From Saccharothrix sp. (GTDB taxonomy: Bacteria > Actinomycetota > Actinomycetes > Mycobacteriales > Pseudonocardiaceae), in the NCBI RefSeq assembly GCF_031180885.1, contig NZ_JAPSLK010000019.1:1-64000 (forward strand): 64,000 nucleotides of DNA, in the 5' to 3' direction. The position numbers and the translations under genes were made by a program. Each line of letters begins with the position of its first letter. The first letter of the stretch is position 1. The notes under the pieces are model-generated. The model did no database searches. It saw only the letters and a program-made list of their open reading frames with translations, and was not told the DNA's origin. This document shows, one piece after another, positions 55,680-64,000 of this stretch.

Positions 55680-55722
55680 GGCCTCCGGCCCCCGTCTCCA
55701 TTGTCCCATGAGCCACCGACAA
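55680..55722 (-). promoter_or_regulatory. PafBC/RecA-independent-type promoter motif with GC-box, copy 5
   Basis: On the minus strand TTGTCGGTG (55714-55722), 8 nt, GACAAT (55700-55705), then GGGGGCCGGAGGCC. It faces copy 4. Confidence 0.45.
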
Positions 55723-55779
55723 TTCGGGGTGAGCACGGCGCTCCACCCGCCAGGTAGCGGGTGGAGCGACCCACCCGGC

Positions 55780-56823
55780 TCAATCCTCCCAGCGGAACAC
55801 GCGGGCGGCGATGAAGCCGACGACCAGGGTAAAAGCGATCAGCACCGCCGAAGGCAGCAGCAGCGCCTCCACGCCCTTCCCCCGCACCAGCACGTCCAGC
55901 ATCCCGTCGTTCATGTGCCGCAACGGGAAAGCGTTCGACACCGCCTGCAACCACCCGGGCGCCTTCTCCAGCGGGAAGAACGTCCCGGACAGGAACGCCA
56001 TCGGCATGATCACGATGTTCGCCGCCCCGCTCGCCGCCTCCTCCGTCTTGCAGAACGCCCCCACCAGCATCCCGATCGCGAAGAACGCCGTCGTCCCCAG
56101 CACCAGCAACGGCAGCGCCAGCCACCACGACCCGGTCAGCTCCAGCCCGAACAGCGGGGTCAGGGCCACCGCGACGAAAACCACGCCCTGCGCCACGGCC
56201 GTCCCGATGCTGACCAGGATTCGCGACGACAGCACCACCGTCGGCCCCACCGGCGCCAGCCGGATCCGCCGCAGCACCTGCTTCTTGCGCCATGACACCA
56301 ACGTCAGCGCCGCCCCGAACACCCCCGAGATCGACACCGCCCACGACAGGATCCCCGGCGTCAGGTACTGGATCGGCTTCAGCGAAGCGTCCTCGACCGG
56401 CTGCGCCTTGAACGAGAACGCAGGCACAACGCCAGTCGCCGCCAGGTTCACCTTGTCCACGGTCCCCGACACGACGCCCAGCACGGTTTGCGCCTGCGTC
56501 TGGTCGCCGGCCGCGAACGTCAGCTCCACCGCCCCACCGCGCGCGACGATCACCGCCGGCAGGTCGCCGTCGTCCACCTTGCGCCGCGCCGCCTCGAAGT
56601 CGTCGTGCTTCTCCAGCTCCAGCGCGCCCGACTCGGCCAGCGCGCTCACCACCGGGCCGTCGCCGACGACCGCGACCTTGGTCTTCTCCGCGCCGGAATC
56701 CCGGAACAGCAAGCCGAACACGACCAGGAACATCAGCGGGAACACGAAGACGAAGAACAGGGTCAGCCGGTCGCGCAGGAAACCCTTCACCATCGCGGCG
56801 GACAGGCTCTTGAACGCGGTCAT
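55780..56823 (-). CDS. ABC-2 type transporter permease
   Basis: 347 residues. One N-terminal helix, an extracellular domain (about 45-175), then five helices, with FLSGTFFPLEKAPGWLQAVS near residue 265 typical of ABC-2 exporters (DrrB/NodJ-like). Its ATG overlaps the stop of the ATPase gene as ATGA. The pair probably exports a drug or lipid; substrate unknown. Confidence 0.88.
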   Translation of the reverse strand: MTAFKSLSAAMVKGFLRDRLTLFFVFVFPLMFLVVFGLLFRDSGAEKTKVAVVGDGPVVSALAESGALELEKHDDFEAARRKVDDGDLPAVIVARGGAVELTFAAGDQTQAQTVLGVVSGTVDKVNLAATGVVPAFSFKAQPVEDASLKPIQYLTPGILSWAVSISGVFGAALTLVSWRKKQVLRRIRLAPVGPTVVLSSRILVSIGTAVAQGVVFVAVALTPLFGLELTGSWWLALPLLVLGTTAFFAIGMLVGAFCKTEEAASGAANIVIMPMAFLSGTFFPLEKAPGWLQAVSNAFPLRHMNDGMLDVLVRGKGVEALLLPSAVLIAFTLVVGFIAARVFRWED

Positions 56824-57731
56824 GCGCGGTACTCCCGTCCGGTCAGGCTGAGGAACACGTCCTCGAGCGTCGCCGTGCGGACCTGGAGGCCGTCGAGCGT
56901 GCCGCGCTCGGCCAGGGCGGACAGCACGGGTGCCGGACGGCGGGTCGCGATGGTCAGGGACACCTCGTCCTCCTGCACCTGCTCGACGCCGGTGATCGCG
57001 CGGGCGTCGTCGACGGTCATCGCACCGCGTTGGAGCACGACGTGCGTGGGCGCGTCCAAGCCCCGGACCAACGTCGCCGGGGCGTCCATGGCCAGGATCC
57101 GCCCCTTGTCCATGATCGCCACGCGATCACACAGGATCTCGGCCTCGTCCAGGTAGTGCGTGGTGTAGACGATGGTCTTGCCGCGCTGCTGGATCGCGCG
57201 CAGCACGTCCCACAGGTTGCGCCGGGCCTGCGGGTCCAGCGCGGCGGTCGGCTCGTCGAGGAACACCACGTCCGGGTCGTGCACGAGCGCGCACGCGATG
57301 GACAGCCGCTGCCGCTGGCCGCCGGACAACTTGTTCTCCCGCACGTCGGCCTTGTCGGTGAGCCCGACCAGCTCCAGCATCTCCGCCGCACGGGACGCCG
57401 GCACGCCGTAGAGCGAGCCGAACGTCTCCAACTGCTCCTTGGCGGTGAGCTTCTCGAAGAAGCTGGACGCCTGGAGCTGCACGCCGATCCGGGGCAGCAG
57501 CGCGGGGTTGCGCGGCCACGGGTCCTCGTCGAGCAGGCGCACGCGGCCGGAGTCGGCCTTGCGCAGCCCTTCCACGATCTCCAGCGTGGTGGTCTTGCCC
57601 GCCCCGTTCGGGCCGAGGATGCCGAAGAACTCGCCTTCGGCGACGGTGAACGAGACGCCGTCCACCGCCTTGAGGTCGCCGTAGTGCTTGCGGATGTCGC
57701 TGACCACGACCGCCGCTCTCTCCCCAGTCAT
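56820..57731 (-). CDS. ABC transporter ATP-binding protein (DrrA-like)
   Basis: 303 residues. Walker A FGILGPNGAGKTTTLEIVEG near residue 37, signature NKLSGGQRQRLSIACALVHD near residue 135, Walker B VVFLDEPTAALDPQ, switch YTTHYLDEAEI, and a C-terminal extension of about 80 residues typical of DrrA-type ATPases. ACCGTA on the plus strand (57738-57743; TACGGT on the gene's strand) lies 6 nt before the ATG, fitting leaderless transcription of the two-gene operon. Confidence 0.9.
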   Translation of the reverse strand: MTGERAAVVVSDIRKHYGDLKAVDGVSFTVAEGEFFGILGPNGAGKTTTLEIVEGLRKADSGRVRLLDEDPWPRNPALLPRIGVQLQASSFFEKLTAKEQLETFGSLYGVPASRAAEMLELVGLTDKADVRENKLSGGQRQRLSIACALVHDPDVVFLDEPTAALDPQARRNLWDVLRAIQQRGKTIVYTTHYLDEAEILCDRVAIMDKGRILAMDAPATLVRGLDAPTHVVLQRGAMTVDDARAITGVEQVQEDEVSLTIATRRPAPVLSALAERGTLDGLQVRTATLEDVFLSLTGREYRA

Positions 57732-57737
57732 GGGGAG

Positions 57738-57743
57738 ACCGTA
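57738..57743 (-). promoter_or_regulatory. -10 hexamer TACGGT for the leaderless ABC exporter operon
   Basis: TACGGT on the minus strand ends 6 nt ahead of the ATG at 57731. Confidence 0.4.
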
Positions 57744-57838
57744 GGGCCGTGCACAGAGGCCCACGACGGTTTCCGGCGCGGTCACCACCAAAGTAGATCT
57801 GTCCGCAATGCTTTCGTAGGACGTCGATCGCTGTGCGG

Positions 57839-60052
57839 TCAGCCGTCCGCGCACGGTGACGGCGGCGGGGTGCCCCAATCGGTCGGGTCGTCGGCGAGCG
57901 TCACTCCCACGTCTGCGCCGGCGACGAGGCGGTCGTAGTCGATCCACGTGTCGTCATGGGTGACGCCGTTCAGCTCAACCGCACTGATGTACTGGAGCTT
58001 GGCCGGCGTCGCGCCCGGCGCGGTGATCTTGATGGACCGGCCGTTGGCCAGGTGGATGGTCGACTCGGGGTAGCGCGGCGCGTGCAGGAGGAACCGGCCG
58101 GTGCCGGGCGTCGCCGGGTACAGGCCCAAGGCGCTGAACACGTACCAGGCGGACATGGTGCCGAGGTCGTCGTTGCCGGTGACCCCGTTGGGGGCGTTGA
58201 CGAACAGGGTCTGCGCGGCGCGGTTGACCGCCGAGGTCTTCCACGGCTGGCCGATCAGCACGTACATCCAGGGCGCGTGCAGGTCGGGTTCGTTGTTGGG
58301 GTTGTAGCGGAACTGGTTGTAGTAGTTGTACGGGCCGACCACCCACTTCTCGCGGACCGTGCGCGCCGGGTCGGCGACCAGGTCGGCGTAGGCGAAGAAG
58401 TCGTCCAGCCGCGCGGCGGCCTGCTCCTTGCCGCCCAACGACTCCACCAGGCCCGGCACGTCCTGCTGGACCAGCCACTGGTACTGCCACGCCGTGCCCT
58501 CGTGGAACCCGTCCTGCCCCTGGGGCGTGAACTCGGCCAGCCACCGGCCGTCCGCGGTCTTGGGCCTCGGGAACCCGGTGAACCCGCGATCGGTGACCGT
58601 CCCGTCCCACAACGTCCGGTAGTTGCGTCCACGTCGGCGCAGGACTTCCGCGTCTTCCTTGTGCCCCAACGCTTCCGCCATGATCGACAACGAGGCGTCG
58701 GCCAGCGCGTACTCGAAGGTCGCGGACGCCCCGTGGTGCGGGTCGACGTCCTGCCCCTTCTTGCGGTGGTGCGGGTCGAACTGCACGAACCCGCTGTCCA
58801 GGTACGACCGGACACCCGCCCGCCCCTCGAACGGAGACTCCGCCGGCGGCAGTTGCGTGGCGTTCTGCAGTAGCGCGCGATACGCCTGCTCCTCCAGCCC
58901 TTCGAGCGCGCCGAACCGCCACAGGTCCACCAGGAACGGGGTGACCGGGTCGCCGGTCATCGTGTTGGTCTCCTGGTTGGCGTAGGCCCAGCGGGGCAAC
59001 CAGCCGCCCTGTTCGTGGATCGCGAGCAGGGACCGGGCCACGTCACGGGCGCGGTCGGGGCGCAGGAGGGCGAGGAGTTGGTTGTGGGCGCGGTAGGTGT
59101 CCCACAGCGAGAAGTACTCGTAGTAGGTCCACCCTTCGGCCGTGTGAACGCGGTCGTCGAACCCCCGGTACCGGCCGTCGATGTCGTTGCCCGTCAAGGG
59201 TTGCAGCAGCACGTGGTAGAGCGCGGTGCAGAAGACCGTCTCGTCGTCCGCCGACGCCGGCGCGATCTCCACCGACGACAACTCCGCCCGCCACACGTCC
59301 TGCGCAGCTTCCCGCAGGCCGTCGAACGACTTCCCGCGCGCCTCCGCCAGGTTCCGCAGGGCACCCTCGGCATCGACGTGGGACAACGCGGTCGCCACCG
59401 TCACCGGCCCGTCCGCGAACGCCACCCACTGCCCCCGCAACCCCGCCCCACCCGACGCGCCACCCCAGTTCCCGGTCCGGGTGAAGGGCCGGTCGAAGGT
59501 CGTGGCGAAGTAGGTCGTGTAGGGCTTGCCGCCGCAGAACGCCTGGGACGTCACCGATCCCGCGAGCGTGCGGTCGTCCACCACCCGGATGGAACTCGCG
59601 AACACCGGCTCCTTGTCGTTGGCCTGCCCCACGTTCACCAACACGTGCGGGGTCACCCCGGCGGGGAACGTGAACCTCTCGACCCCCGTGCGCAGCGTGG
59701 CCGTGCTCTCGACGGTGATACCCCCGTCGAGCCGAACCCGGTAGTACCCCGCCTCCCCGACCTCGCCGTCATGGCTGTACCGCGCCCCGTACCGCCGGTG
59801 GTCGAACACACGCGGCAACCCGGCCACCGGCAACACCGACACCAGCCCGCCCTGCTCCCAGCACCCCGCGCCGGACAGGAAGAAGTGGCCGAAACCCCGG
59901 ATCACCTGGTCGTCGTACCGGTACCCGGCGTAGTGCGACCCGATGGGACTCGAATGCGCCATACCGAACGGCATGGACGCGCCGGGGAACGTGTTGCCGT
60001 CGTCCTTGGTCCCGATGAACGTGTTCACAGCCCGCACCGGATCAGTCGTCAC
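57839..60052 (-). CDS. GH92 alpha-1,2-mannosidase-like protein
   Basis: 737 residues. GH92 enzymes are calcium-dependent exo-alpha-mannosidases. Seen: VNTFIGTKDDGNTFPGASMP and GMAHSSPIG at the start, GFGHFFLSGAGC, SLWDTYRAHNQLLALLRPD, GWLPRWAYANQETNTMTGDP, WQYQWLVQQDVPGL, and GNDDLGTMSAWYVFSALGLY. The GTG at 60052 lies 7 nt after TAGGGT. No signal peptide is visible at this start, unlike most GH92 proteins, so it may act inside the cell on transported oligosaccharides. It is divergent from the MocR gene by 63 bp. Confidence 0.88.
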   Translation of the reverse strand: MTTDPVRAVNTFIGTKDDGNTFPGASMPFGMAHSSPIGSHYAGYRYDDQVIRGFGHFFLSGAGCWEQGGLVSVLPVAGLPRVFDHRRYGARYSHDGEVGEAGYYRVRLDGGITVESTATLRTGVERFTFPAGVTPHVLVNVGQANDKEPVFASSIRVVDDRTLAGSVTSQAFCGGKPYTTYFATTFDRPFTRTGNWGGASGGAGLRGQWVAFADGPVTVATALSHVDAEGALRNLAEARGKSFDGLREAAQDVWRAELSSVEIAPASADDETVFCTALYHVLLQPLTGNDIDGRYRGFDDRVHTAEGWTYYEYFSLWDTYRAHNQLLALLRPDRARDVARSLLAIHEQGGWLPRWAYANQETNTMTGDPVTPFLVDLWRFGALEGLEEQAYRALLQNATQLPPAESPFEGRAGVRSYLDSGFVQFDPHHRKKGQDVDPHHGASATFEYALADASLSIMAEALGHKEDAEVLRRRGRNYRTLWDGTVTDRGFTGFPRPKTADGRWLAEFTPQGQDGFHEGTAWQYQWLVQQDVPGLVESLGGKEQAAARLDDFFAYADLVADPARTVREKWVVGPYNYYNQFRYNPNNEPDLHAPWMYVLIGQPWKTSAVNRAAQTLFVNAPNGVTGNDDLGTMSAWYVFSALGLYPATPGTGRFLLHAPRYPESTIHLANGRSIKITAPGATPAKLQYISAVELNGVTHDDTWIDYDRLVAGADVGVTLADDPTDWGTPPPSPCADG

Positions 60053-60059
60053 CCTCCCC

Positions 60060-60065
60060 ACCCTA
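60060..60065 (-). promoter_or_regulatory. -10 hexamer TAGGGT for the GH92 gene
   Basis: TAGGGT on the minus strand lies 7 nt ahead of the GTG at 60052, in the 63-bp divergent spacer shared with the MocR gene. Confidence 0.35.
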
Positions 60066-60102
60066 GGGCCGCGGCCCGCCTGCACCACCCGACGAGCGCA
60101 CC

Positions 60103-60108
60103 TATCCT
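60103..60108 (+). promoter_or_regulatory. -10 hexamer TATCCT for the MocR gene
   Basis: TATCCT ends 7 nt ahead of the GTG at 60116, with no ribosome binding site between. Confidence 0.4.
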
Positions 60109-60115
60109 GGGGCCG

Positions 60116-61534
60116 GTGTCGACCGGCTCGGACTTCCTGCTCCTCGACGCCGCCGACGCGCCCGCTCGCGGCCTCGCCGACTGGCTGGCCGCGCGGCTGC
60201 GCGCGGCCATCGCCGATCGCCGCCTGTCCGTGGGCGAACGCCTGCCCGCGACCCGCGTCCTGGCCGCCGAGTTGGGGGTCTCGCGCGGCGTCGTGACCGA
60301 GGCGTACCGGCGGCTGGCCGAAGAGGGCCACGTCGCAGGCCGGGGTCGGGCGGGCACCGTGGTCGTCGCCGTCCCCGCGCTCCCGATCCCAGGCCGCCAC
60401 ACCTCGACCACCAAAGCGATCTTCCCCCGAACGCCCGGCGCCGACGTGTTCGACGTGCTGCGCGAAGCCCCCGCCCGGATCGACCTGTCACCCGGCGTGC
60501 CGGACCTCACCGCGTTCCCCCGCGCCGCCTGGCTGCGCGCCGAACGCGCCGTCCTGACCCGCCTGTCCTCCCCCGACTTCGGCTACGGCGACCCACGCGG
60601 CGCGCCCGCCCTCCGCACCGCCATCACCCGCTGGCTGGCCCGCACCCGCGGGATCGTCGCCGAACCCACCGACGTCGTCGTGGTGACCGGGGTCGCCCAG
60701 GCACTGGCCCTGCTCGCCGAAGCCCTCCAAGCGCACGACATCCACGAGATCGCCGTCGAAGACCCCGGTTCCCTGGGCGTGCGCCGGCACCTCAACCACC
60801 ACGGCATGGCCACCCCACCCGTACCGGTCGACGACCTGGGGCTCCAAGTCGCCGAACTCCGCACCGACGCCGTCCTGGTGACCCCCGCGCACCAGTTCCC
60901 GACCGGCGTCGTGCTGGCCCCCGAACGTCGGCGCGAGCTGGCCACGTGGGGCGGCCTGATCGTCGAAGACGACTACGACGCCGAGCACCGCTACGACCGC
61001 CCACCCGTCCCCGCGTTGAAAGCGACCCTGCCCGACCAGGTCTGCTACGCGGGCAGCGTGTCGAAACTGCTGGCACCCGCCCTCCGCACGGGCTGGCTGG
61101 TCGTCCCCGAGCGGTACCGGGAGGCCGTGGTGGTCGCCAAGAGGTTCGCCGACCTGGGCAGCACCGCCCTCCCCCAACTGGTCCTCGCCGAACTGATGGA
61201 CTCCGGCGAGCTGGAACGGCACCTGCGGCTCCTTCGCCGCCGCCACGTCCGCCGCCGCGACGCCATGACCCGCGCCATCGCCGACCACCTGCCCGGCGCA
61301 CGCGTGCACGGCGTGGCGGCCGGCCTCTACCTCACCGTCACGTTCGACACCGACGTGCCCGACACCGCCCTCGCCGCCGCAGCCCTCGACCTCGGGGTCA
61401 AGGCCCAACCCCTCTCCTGGCACGCCCAACGCCCCACCCGCCCCGGCCTGGTGCTGGGCTACGCCGCCAACCCCGCCACCGTGCTGGCCGAGGGCATCGC
61501 GGCGATCGCCAAGGCACTACACCAGCTCGGCTAG
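60116..61534 (+). CDS. MocR/PdxR-type regulator (GntR HTH plus aminotransferase domain)
   Basis: 472 residues. The GntR winged helix (about 25-85: GERLPATRVLAAELGVSRGV, VTEAYRRLAEEGHVAGR) is joined to a fold-type I aminotransferase-like domain with GYGDPRGAPALRTAITRWLA, the Asp in VEDDYDAEHRYDR, and the PLP lysine in YAGSVSKLLAPALRTGW near residue 315. MocR proteins sense PLP or amino compounds and often control themselves and a neighbour, here possibly the GH92 or PrnB-like gene. It overlaps the convergent PrnB-like gene by 18 bp. Confidence 0.9.
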   Translation: MSTGSDFLLLDAADAPARGLADWLAARLRAAIADRRLSVGERLPATRVLAAELGVSRGVVTEAYRRLAEEGHVAGRGRAGTVVVAVPALPIPGRHTSTTKAIFPRTPGADVFDVLREAPARIDLSPGVPDLTAFPRAAWLRAERAVLTRLSSPDFGYGDPRGAPALRTAITRWLARTRGIVAEPTDVVVVTGVAQALALLAEALQAHDIHEIAVEDPGSLGVRRHLNHHGMATPPVPVDDLGLQVAELRTDAVLVTPAHQFPTGVVLAPERRRELATWGGLIVEDDYDAEHRYDRPPVPALKATLPDQVCYAGSVSKLLAPALRTGWLVVPERYREAVVVAKRFADLGSTALPQLVLAELMDSGELERHLRLLRRRHVRRRDAMTRAIADHLPGARVHGVAAGLYLTVTFDTDVPDTALAAAALDLGVKAQPLSWHAQRPTRPGLVLGYAANPATVLAEGIAAIAKALHQLG

Positions 61535-62575
61535 CCGCCGGAGTTCCTCGTGCGCGCCGAACGCCCCCGCGCGCGGCCGAGCCGTGCGGAGGTCCACCAG
61601 GTGCGCCAACTCCGCCACCACCACGCTCAACGGCGGACCGCTCGCCGTGACGTCCTGCTCCGCCCCCGCCTGCGCCTCCAGGAACGGCTTCACCAGCCGC
61701 CCGTGGTGCAGCGCGTATGCCGCGCCATGCGCTCGGCACACGTCGAGGAACAGCCCGGCGTACAAAGGCTCCCGCAGGAACCGGTGCAGGAGCGGCTCAA
61801 CCAGCACGGCTTGGTGCAGGCGGGTCTGGTGGTCCGGAGGCACATAAGGCAGCTTCTCCGCCACAATCCGCTGGTAGAACGGGTCGTCCGCACGACACAG
61901 CCCCAACAGCAGGTCGATCTCGTTCACAGCCGCGAAATCGCCGGCGTTCACGCCCCGGTACACCTGCGTACCCACCCGGTGCGACCGGAAGTACGGCCGG
62001 ATGCCCAGATAGAACCGTTGCGGGTCAACGGTTTCCGCCAACACCCGGTTGAACGACAGGACGTCCTCCAGCGCCCTCCGAGCCTCCCCCAGCAAGTGCT
62101 CCACCACCGGGCTGTCCACACCCGTCGTCGCGACCAGCCGCAGCGCGTGCGCCGCACGCTCGTAAGCGACCACCGCCAACCCGTTGAGCCGCACGAAAGC
62201 CTGCTCGTCGGGCAACGACGTGAACGTCCGGAACCCGTACAGGCTCTGGTGCGCGAACACGTACCGCGGCGCGACCCCCAGCGACGTGCCCAGCCGCGTC
62301 GCCAGTGCCCACGCCGGGGCCAGCACCTCCTCGTCCTCCACCCGGTGCCGCGCGCACGCCGCCAGGTACAGCCCGACCGACCCCAGCAGCCGGTACCGGT
62401 CCCCCTCCAGGCTGTGTTCCCGCTCCAGGCCGGGCAGCCGCTTGGCCCCCTCGTGCAGGACCTCCTCCTGCCCCAGGTCGGGCGCGTACTCCTGCCCGGC
62501 CGCGAAGTAGGCCTCCTCGAACACCGTGTTGAGCTGGACGAACCCCTCACCCAGCCACCGCTCGAACTCCGTCAT
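61517..62575 (-). CDS. PrnB-like (DUF1864) protein
   Basis: 352 residues (355 from the ATG at 62584). Helical sequence with ARHRVEDEEVLAPAWALATR, VFAHQSLYGFRTFTSLPDEQ and GIRPYFRSHRVGTQVYRGVN, matching the monodechloroaminopyrrolnitrin synthase PrnB / DUF1864 group, a branch of the indoleamine and tryptophan 2,3-dioxygenase superfamily. PrnB rearranges chlorotryptophan; orphans outside pyrrolnitrin clusters have unknown substrates. No halogenase or other Prn gene is near. It lies between the MocR gene and the second GH92. Confidence 0.75.
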   Translation of the reverse strand: MTEFERWLGEGFVQLNTVFEEAYFAAGQEYAPDLGQEEVLHEGAKRLPGLEREHSLEGDRYRLLGSVGLYLAACARHRVEDEEVLAPAWALATRLGTSLGVAPRYVFAHQSLYGFRTFTSLPDEQAFVRLNGLAVVAYERAAHALRLVATTGVDSPVVEHLLGEARRALEDVLSFNRVLAETVDPQRFYLGIRPYFRSHRVGTQVYRGVNAGDFAAVNEIDLLLGLCRADDPFYQRIVAEKLPYVPPDHQTRLHQAVLVEPLLHRFLREPLYAGLFLDVCRAHGAAYALHHGRLVKPFLEAQAGAEQDVTASGPPLSVVVAELAHLVDLRTARPRAGAFGAHEELRRLAELV

Positions 62576-62643
62576 GACCGCCATGCTGCTCGGCGGCCAC
62601 GACGGGGTTCCAGGTCCATTCCACGCGTGTCGAACAGGTCCAA

Positions 62644-64000
62644 TCAGGCAAGGCCGATCGCGAACACGTGGAACGTGCCGCCGGTGACCGACGCGGGCAG
62701 CGTCACCGACCGGATCGGCTTGTCCTCCACCGTGATCGGCGCGGTCGCGAACACGAACACCTTGAGCTGCTGCGCCTCGCCGCTGGTGTTGTTGCGGTAC
62801 GGCGTGGTCACCACGATGCGGTTGTCGAACGACGGGGGCGTGGACGGGTTGCCGCCCAACGCCCAGTCGGAGAACCCGACGTCCGCGGTCTGCGTGGTGC
62901 CGTCGGCGTAGGTCACGGTGAGCCGCCCGGACGACCGGCCGCCCGCGCCGCTGCCCAGCAGGCCGAGCTTCGTGCCGGTCGCGTTGACGGTCACGGTCTG
63001 GCCGGTGGTGTTGACGTTGTCCGGCTCCCCGACCGGCGAGGTCGGCCAGGTGTAGGTGATGCCGTCCGAGGTGAGCACCGCACCGGGTGTGACACCCTGC
63101 TCCGCCAACGCCTTGCGCGAGTAGCTCCACCCGCCGCCGTCGAAGTTGCCGATGGCCTGGTCGTCGTCCGGTGACGTGCCGACGTTGTTGAACGCCGCCC
63201 GCAGGCTGCCCGGTTCGGCGACCAGCACGGAGATGGTGCTGCGCTGGCCGTTCCCGAACAGCACCGGCACGCGGTGGGTCTGCTCGGCGGCGTTCGCGGC
63301 CACCGCCACGGTCACCGACTGCCCGGCCTTCTCCCCCGGCGACACGGTGACCTCGCCGCTCACCGGGGTCATGGTGATCCCCGGCGGCGGCTGGGCCGTC
63401 CAGGTCACCTTGCCGCCGCGTCCGGAGAAGTCTTGCGCGCCAACGGTCACCGTGCCGCTGCCGCCGGCGGGCAGCACGAGCCGGCCGGGCTCGACGTAGG
63501 ACTGCTGGGCGATCTCGCCGTCCCGGAACGACGGCGGTGCGTCATTTTCACCGGTTCCCCAGGCCGTCGGGGTGGCGGACAGGCCGAACTCCAGCGTGCC
63601 GCCGTTGGCCACGAACGACTCCGGCAGCCAGGTCCGGGTCTGCGCACGGCCGTTCAACGCCAACCCCGACACGTACTTCCCCTCACCCGAGGCCTTGATC
63701 ACGATCGGCGCCCCGTTCGGCCGGGTGATGGCGACCTCGGGGAACAGCGGGCTGTTGACGACCAGTTCGGCCCGGCCGGGGATCACCGGGTACAGGCCCA
63801 GCGCCGCCCACACGTACCAGGACGACATCTGGCCGAGGTCGTCGTTGCCCATCAACCCGTTCGGACCCGGCCCGAACAGCTCGTCCACCGCCTTGCGCAC
63901 CACCGCTTGGGTCTTGTCGGGCGCACCGGCCCAGTTGTAGAGCCACAGGGTGTGCATGATCGGCTCGTTGCCCAGGAACGCGTGCGGCTCGTGCGGTCCG
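62644..64000 (-). CDS. GH92 alpha-mannosidase-like protein with C-terminal beta domains, partial
   Basis: The right window edge cuts the N-terminal part; about 450 C-terminal residues are present. The GH92 end is clear (PHAFLGNEPIMHTLWLYNWA, NGLMGNDDLGQMSSWYVWAA, LGLYPVIPGRAELVVNSPLF). It is followed by an alpha-galactosidase-NEW3-like domain (GGSGTVTVGAQDFSGRGGKV) and a last beta-sandwich (FNNVGTSPDDDQAIGNFDGG, GFSDWALGG). Such accessory domains point to a large secreted enzyme, unlike the shorter GH92 at 57839. The two flank the MocR and PrnB-like genes. Confidence 0.85.
   Translation of the reverse strand, partial: GPHEPHAFLGNEPIMHTLWLYNWAGAPDKTQAVVRKAVDELFGPGPNGLMGNDDLGQMSSWYVWAALGLYPVIPGRAELVVNSPLFPEVAITRPNGAPIVIKASGEGKYVSGLALNGRAQTRTWLPESFVANGGTLEFGLSATPTAWGTGENDAPPSFRDGEIAQQSYVEPGRLVLPAGGSGTVTVGAQDFSGRGGKVTWTAQPPPGITMTPVSGEVTVSPGEKAGQSVTVAVAANAAEQTHRVPVLFGNGQRSTISVLVAEPGSLRAAFNNVGTSPDDDQAIGNFDGGGWSYSRKALAEQGVTPGAVLTSDGITYTWPTSPVGEPDNVNTTGQTVTVNATGTKLGLLGSGAGGRSSGRLTVTYADGTTQTADVGFSDWALGGNPSTPPSFDNRIVVTTPYRNNTSGEAQQLKVFVFATAPITVEDKPIRSVTLPASVTGGTFHVFAIGLA

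Larger units (their letters stand above)
55368..55779. other. Gene-free GC-rich tract between two inward-facing promoter-like motifs
   Basis: 412 bp. Motif copies 4 (plus strand) and 5 (minus strand) stand near the ends, facing each other, 314 bp apart end to end, each with its GC-box inward. The core (55450-55660) is G-rich low-complexity DNA with no credible gene. Together this looks like an element with inverted ends. Confidence 0.65.

Overview
The window is chromosomal DNA of a very high-GC actinobacterium. GC-rich third codon positions, frequent GTG starts, ATGA/GTGA gene overlaps and many apparently leaderless genes all fit. Gene order matches Mycobacterium tuberculosis in two blocks: the Rv3024c-Rv3041c block (here about 4.36-26.2 kb) and the Rv1324/Rv1326c-Rv1328 block (here 33.1-52.1 kb). 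Gene content and style suggest a Pseudonocardiales genome of the Saccharothrix/Actinosynnema/Lentzea kind; this is an inference, since no rRNA or other species marker is present.

Layout. 0-4.4 kb: a PaaI-type thioesterase, three membrane proteins, a DUF6584-like protein and a threonine/serine-dehydratase-like enzyme. 4.36-8 kb: mnmA and a cysteine desulfurase (tRNA 2-thiouridine formation) behind an MFS transporter. 8-8.86 kb: a gene-free GC-rich repeat tract. 8.86-12.4 kb: a PlsC/OlsB-like acyltransferase pair (possible ornithine-lipid synthesis) and etfBA. 12.7-16 kb: DegV, a 52-residue protein, and a DivIVA-like / OmpA-like / proline-rich envelope operon. 16.3-25.2 kb: methyltransferase, GH57 and GT4 genes equivalent to Rv3030-Rv3032, a hexapeptide acyltransferase, a nucleoside hydrolase, two more methyltransferases and an enoyl-CoA hydratase, interrupted by a deletion scar joining half an oxidoreductase to half an HxlR regulator. 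25.4-26.2 kb: an ABC ATPase flanked by two 100-bp palindromes.

26.4-46.3 kb is mainly alpha-glucan metabolism. glgX and glgP degrade glycogen. An overlapping glgE-treS-pep2-glgB operon makes branched glucan from trehalose through maltose 1-phosphate. Between these lie a cysteine dioxygenase/rhodanese pair with a possible cysteine-codon leader peptide, a TPR membrane protein, a small secreted protein, low-complexity tracts, and a NACHT (STAND) NTPase placed between glgP and glgE. In M. tuberculosis glgP and glgE are direct neighbours.

46.3-47.8 kb is a graveyard of three broken genes (TolB-like, MFS, F5/8C-fn3). 47.9-51.1 kb holds two paralogous zinc metallopeptidase lipoproteins separated by a long palindrome. 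51.2-57.7 kb holds a thioredoxin-fold/TPR protein, an SCO6745-family protein, a thiamine-binding protein, MarR, a phosphotransferase-like protein, DUF3817 and an ABC-2 exporter. 57.8-64 kb holds two GH92 alpha-mannosidases around a MocR regulator and a PrnB-like protein; the second GH92 runs off the right edge.

The least explained signal is a promoter-like motif, TTGTCGGTG-N8-GANNAT, usually followed by GGGGGCCGGAGGCC. It occurs five times. It resembles the RecA-independent (PafBC-type) DNA-damage promoter of actinobacteria. One copy sits directly ahead of glgX; the other four point into GC-rich tracts that hold no recognisable gene.
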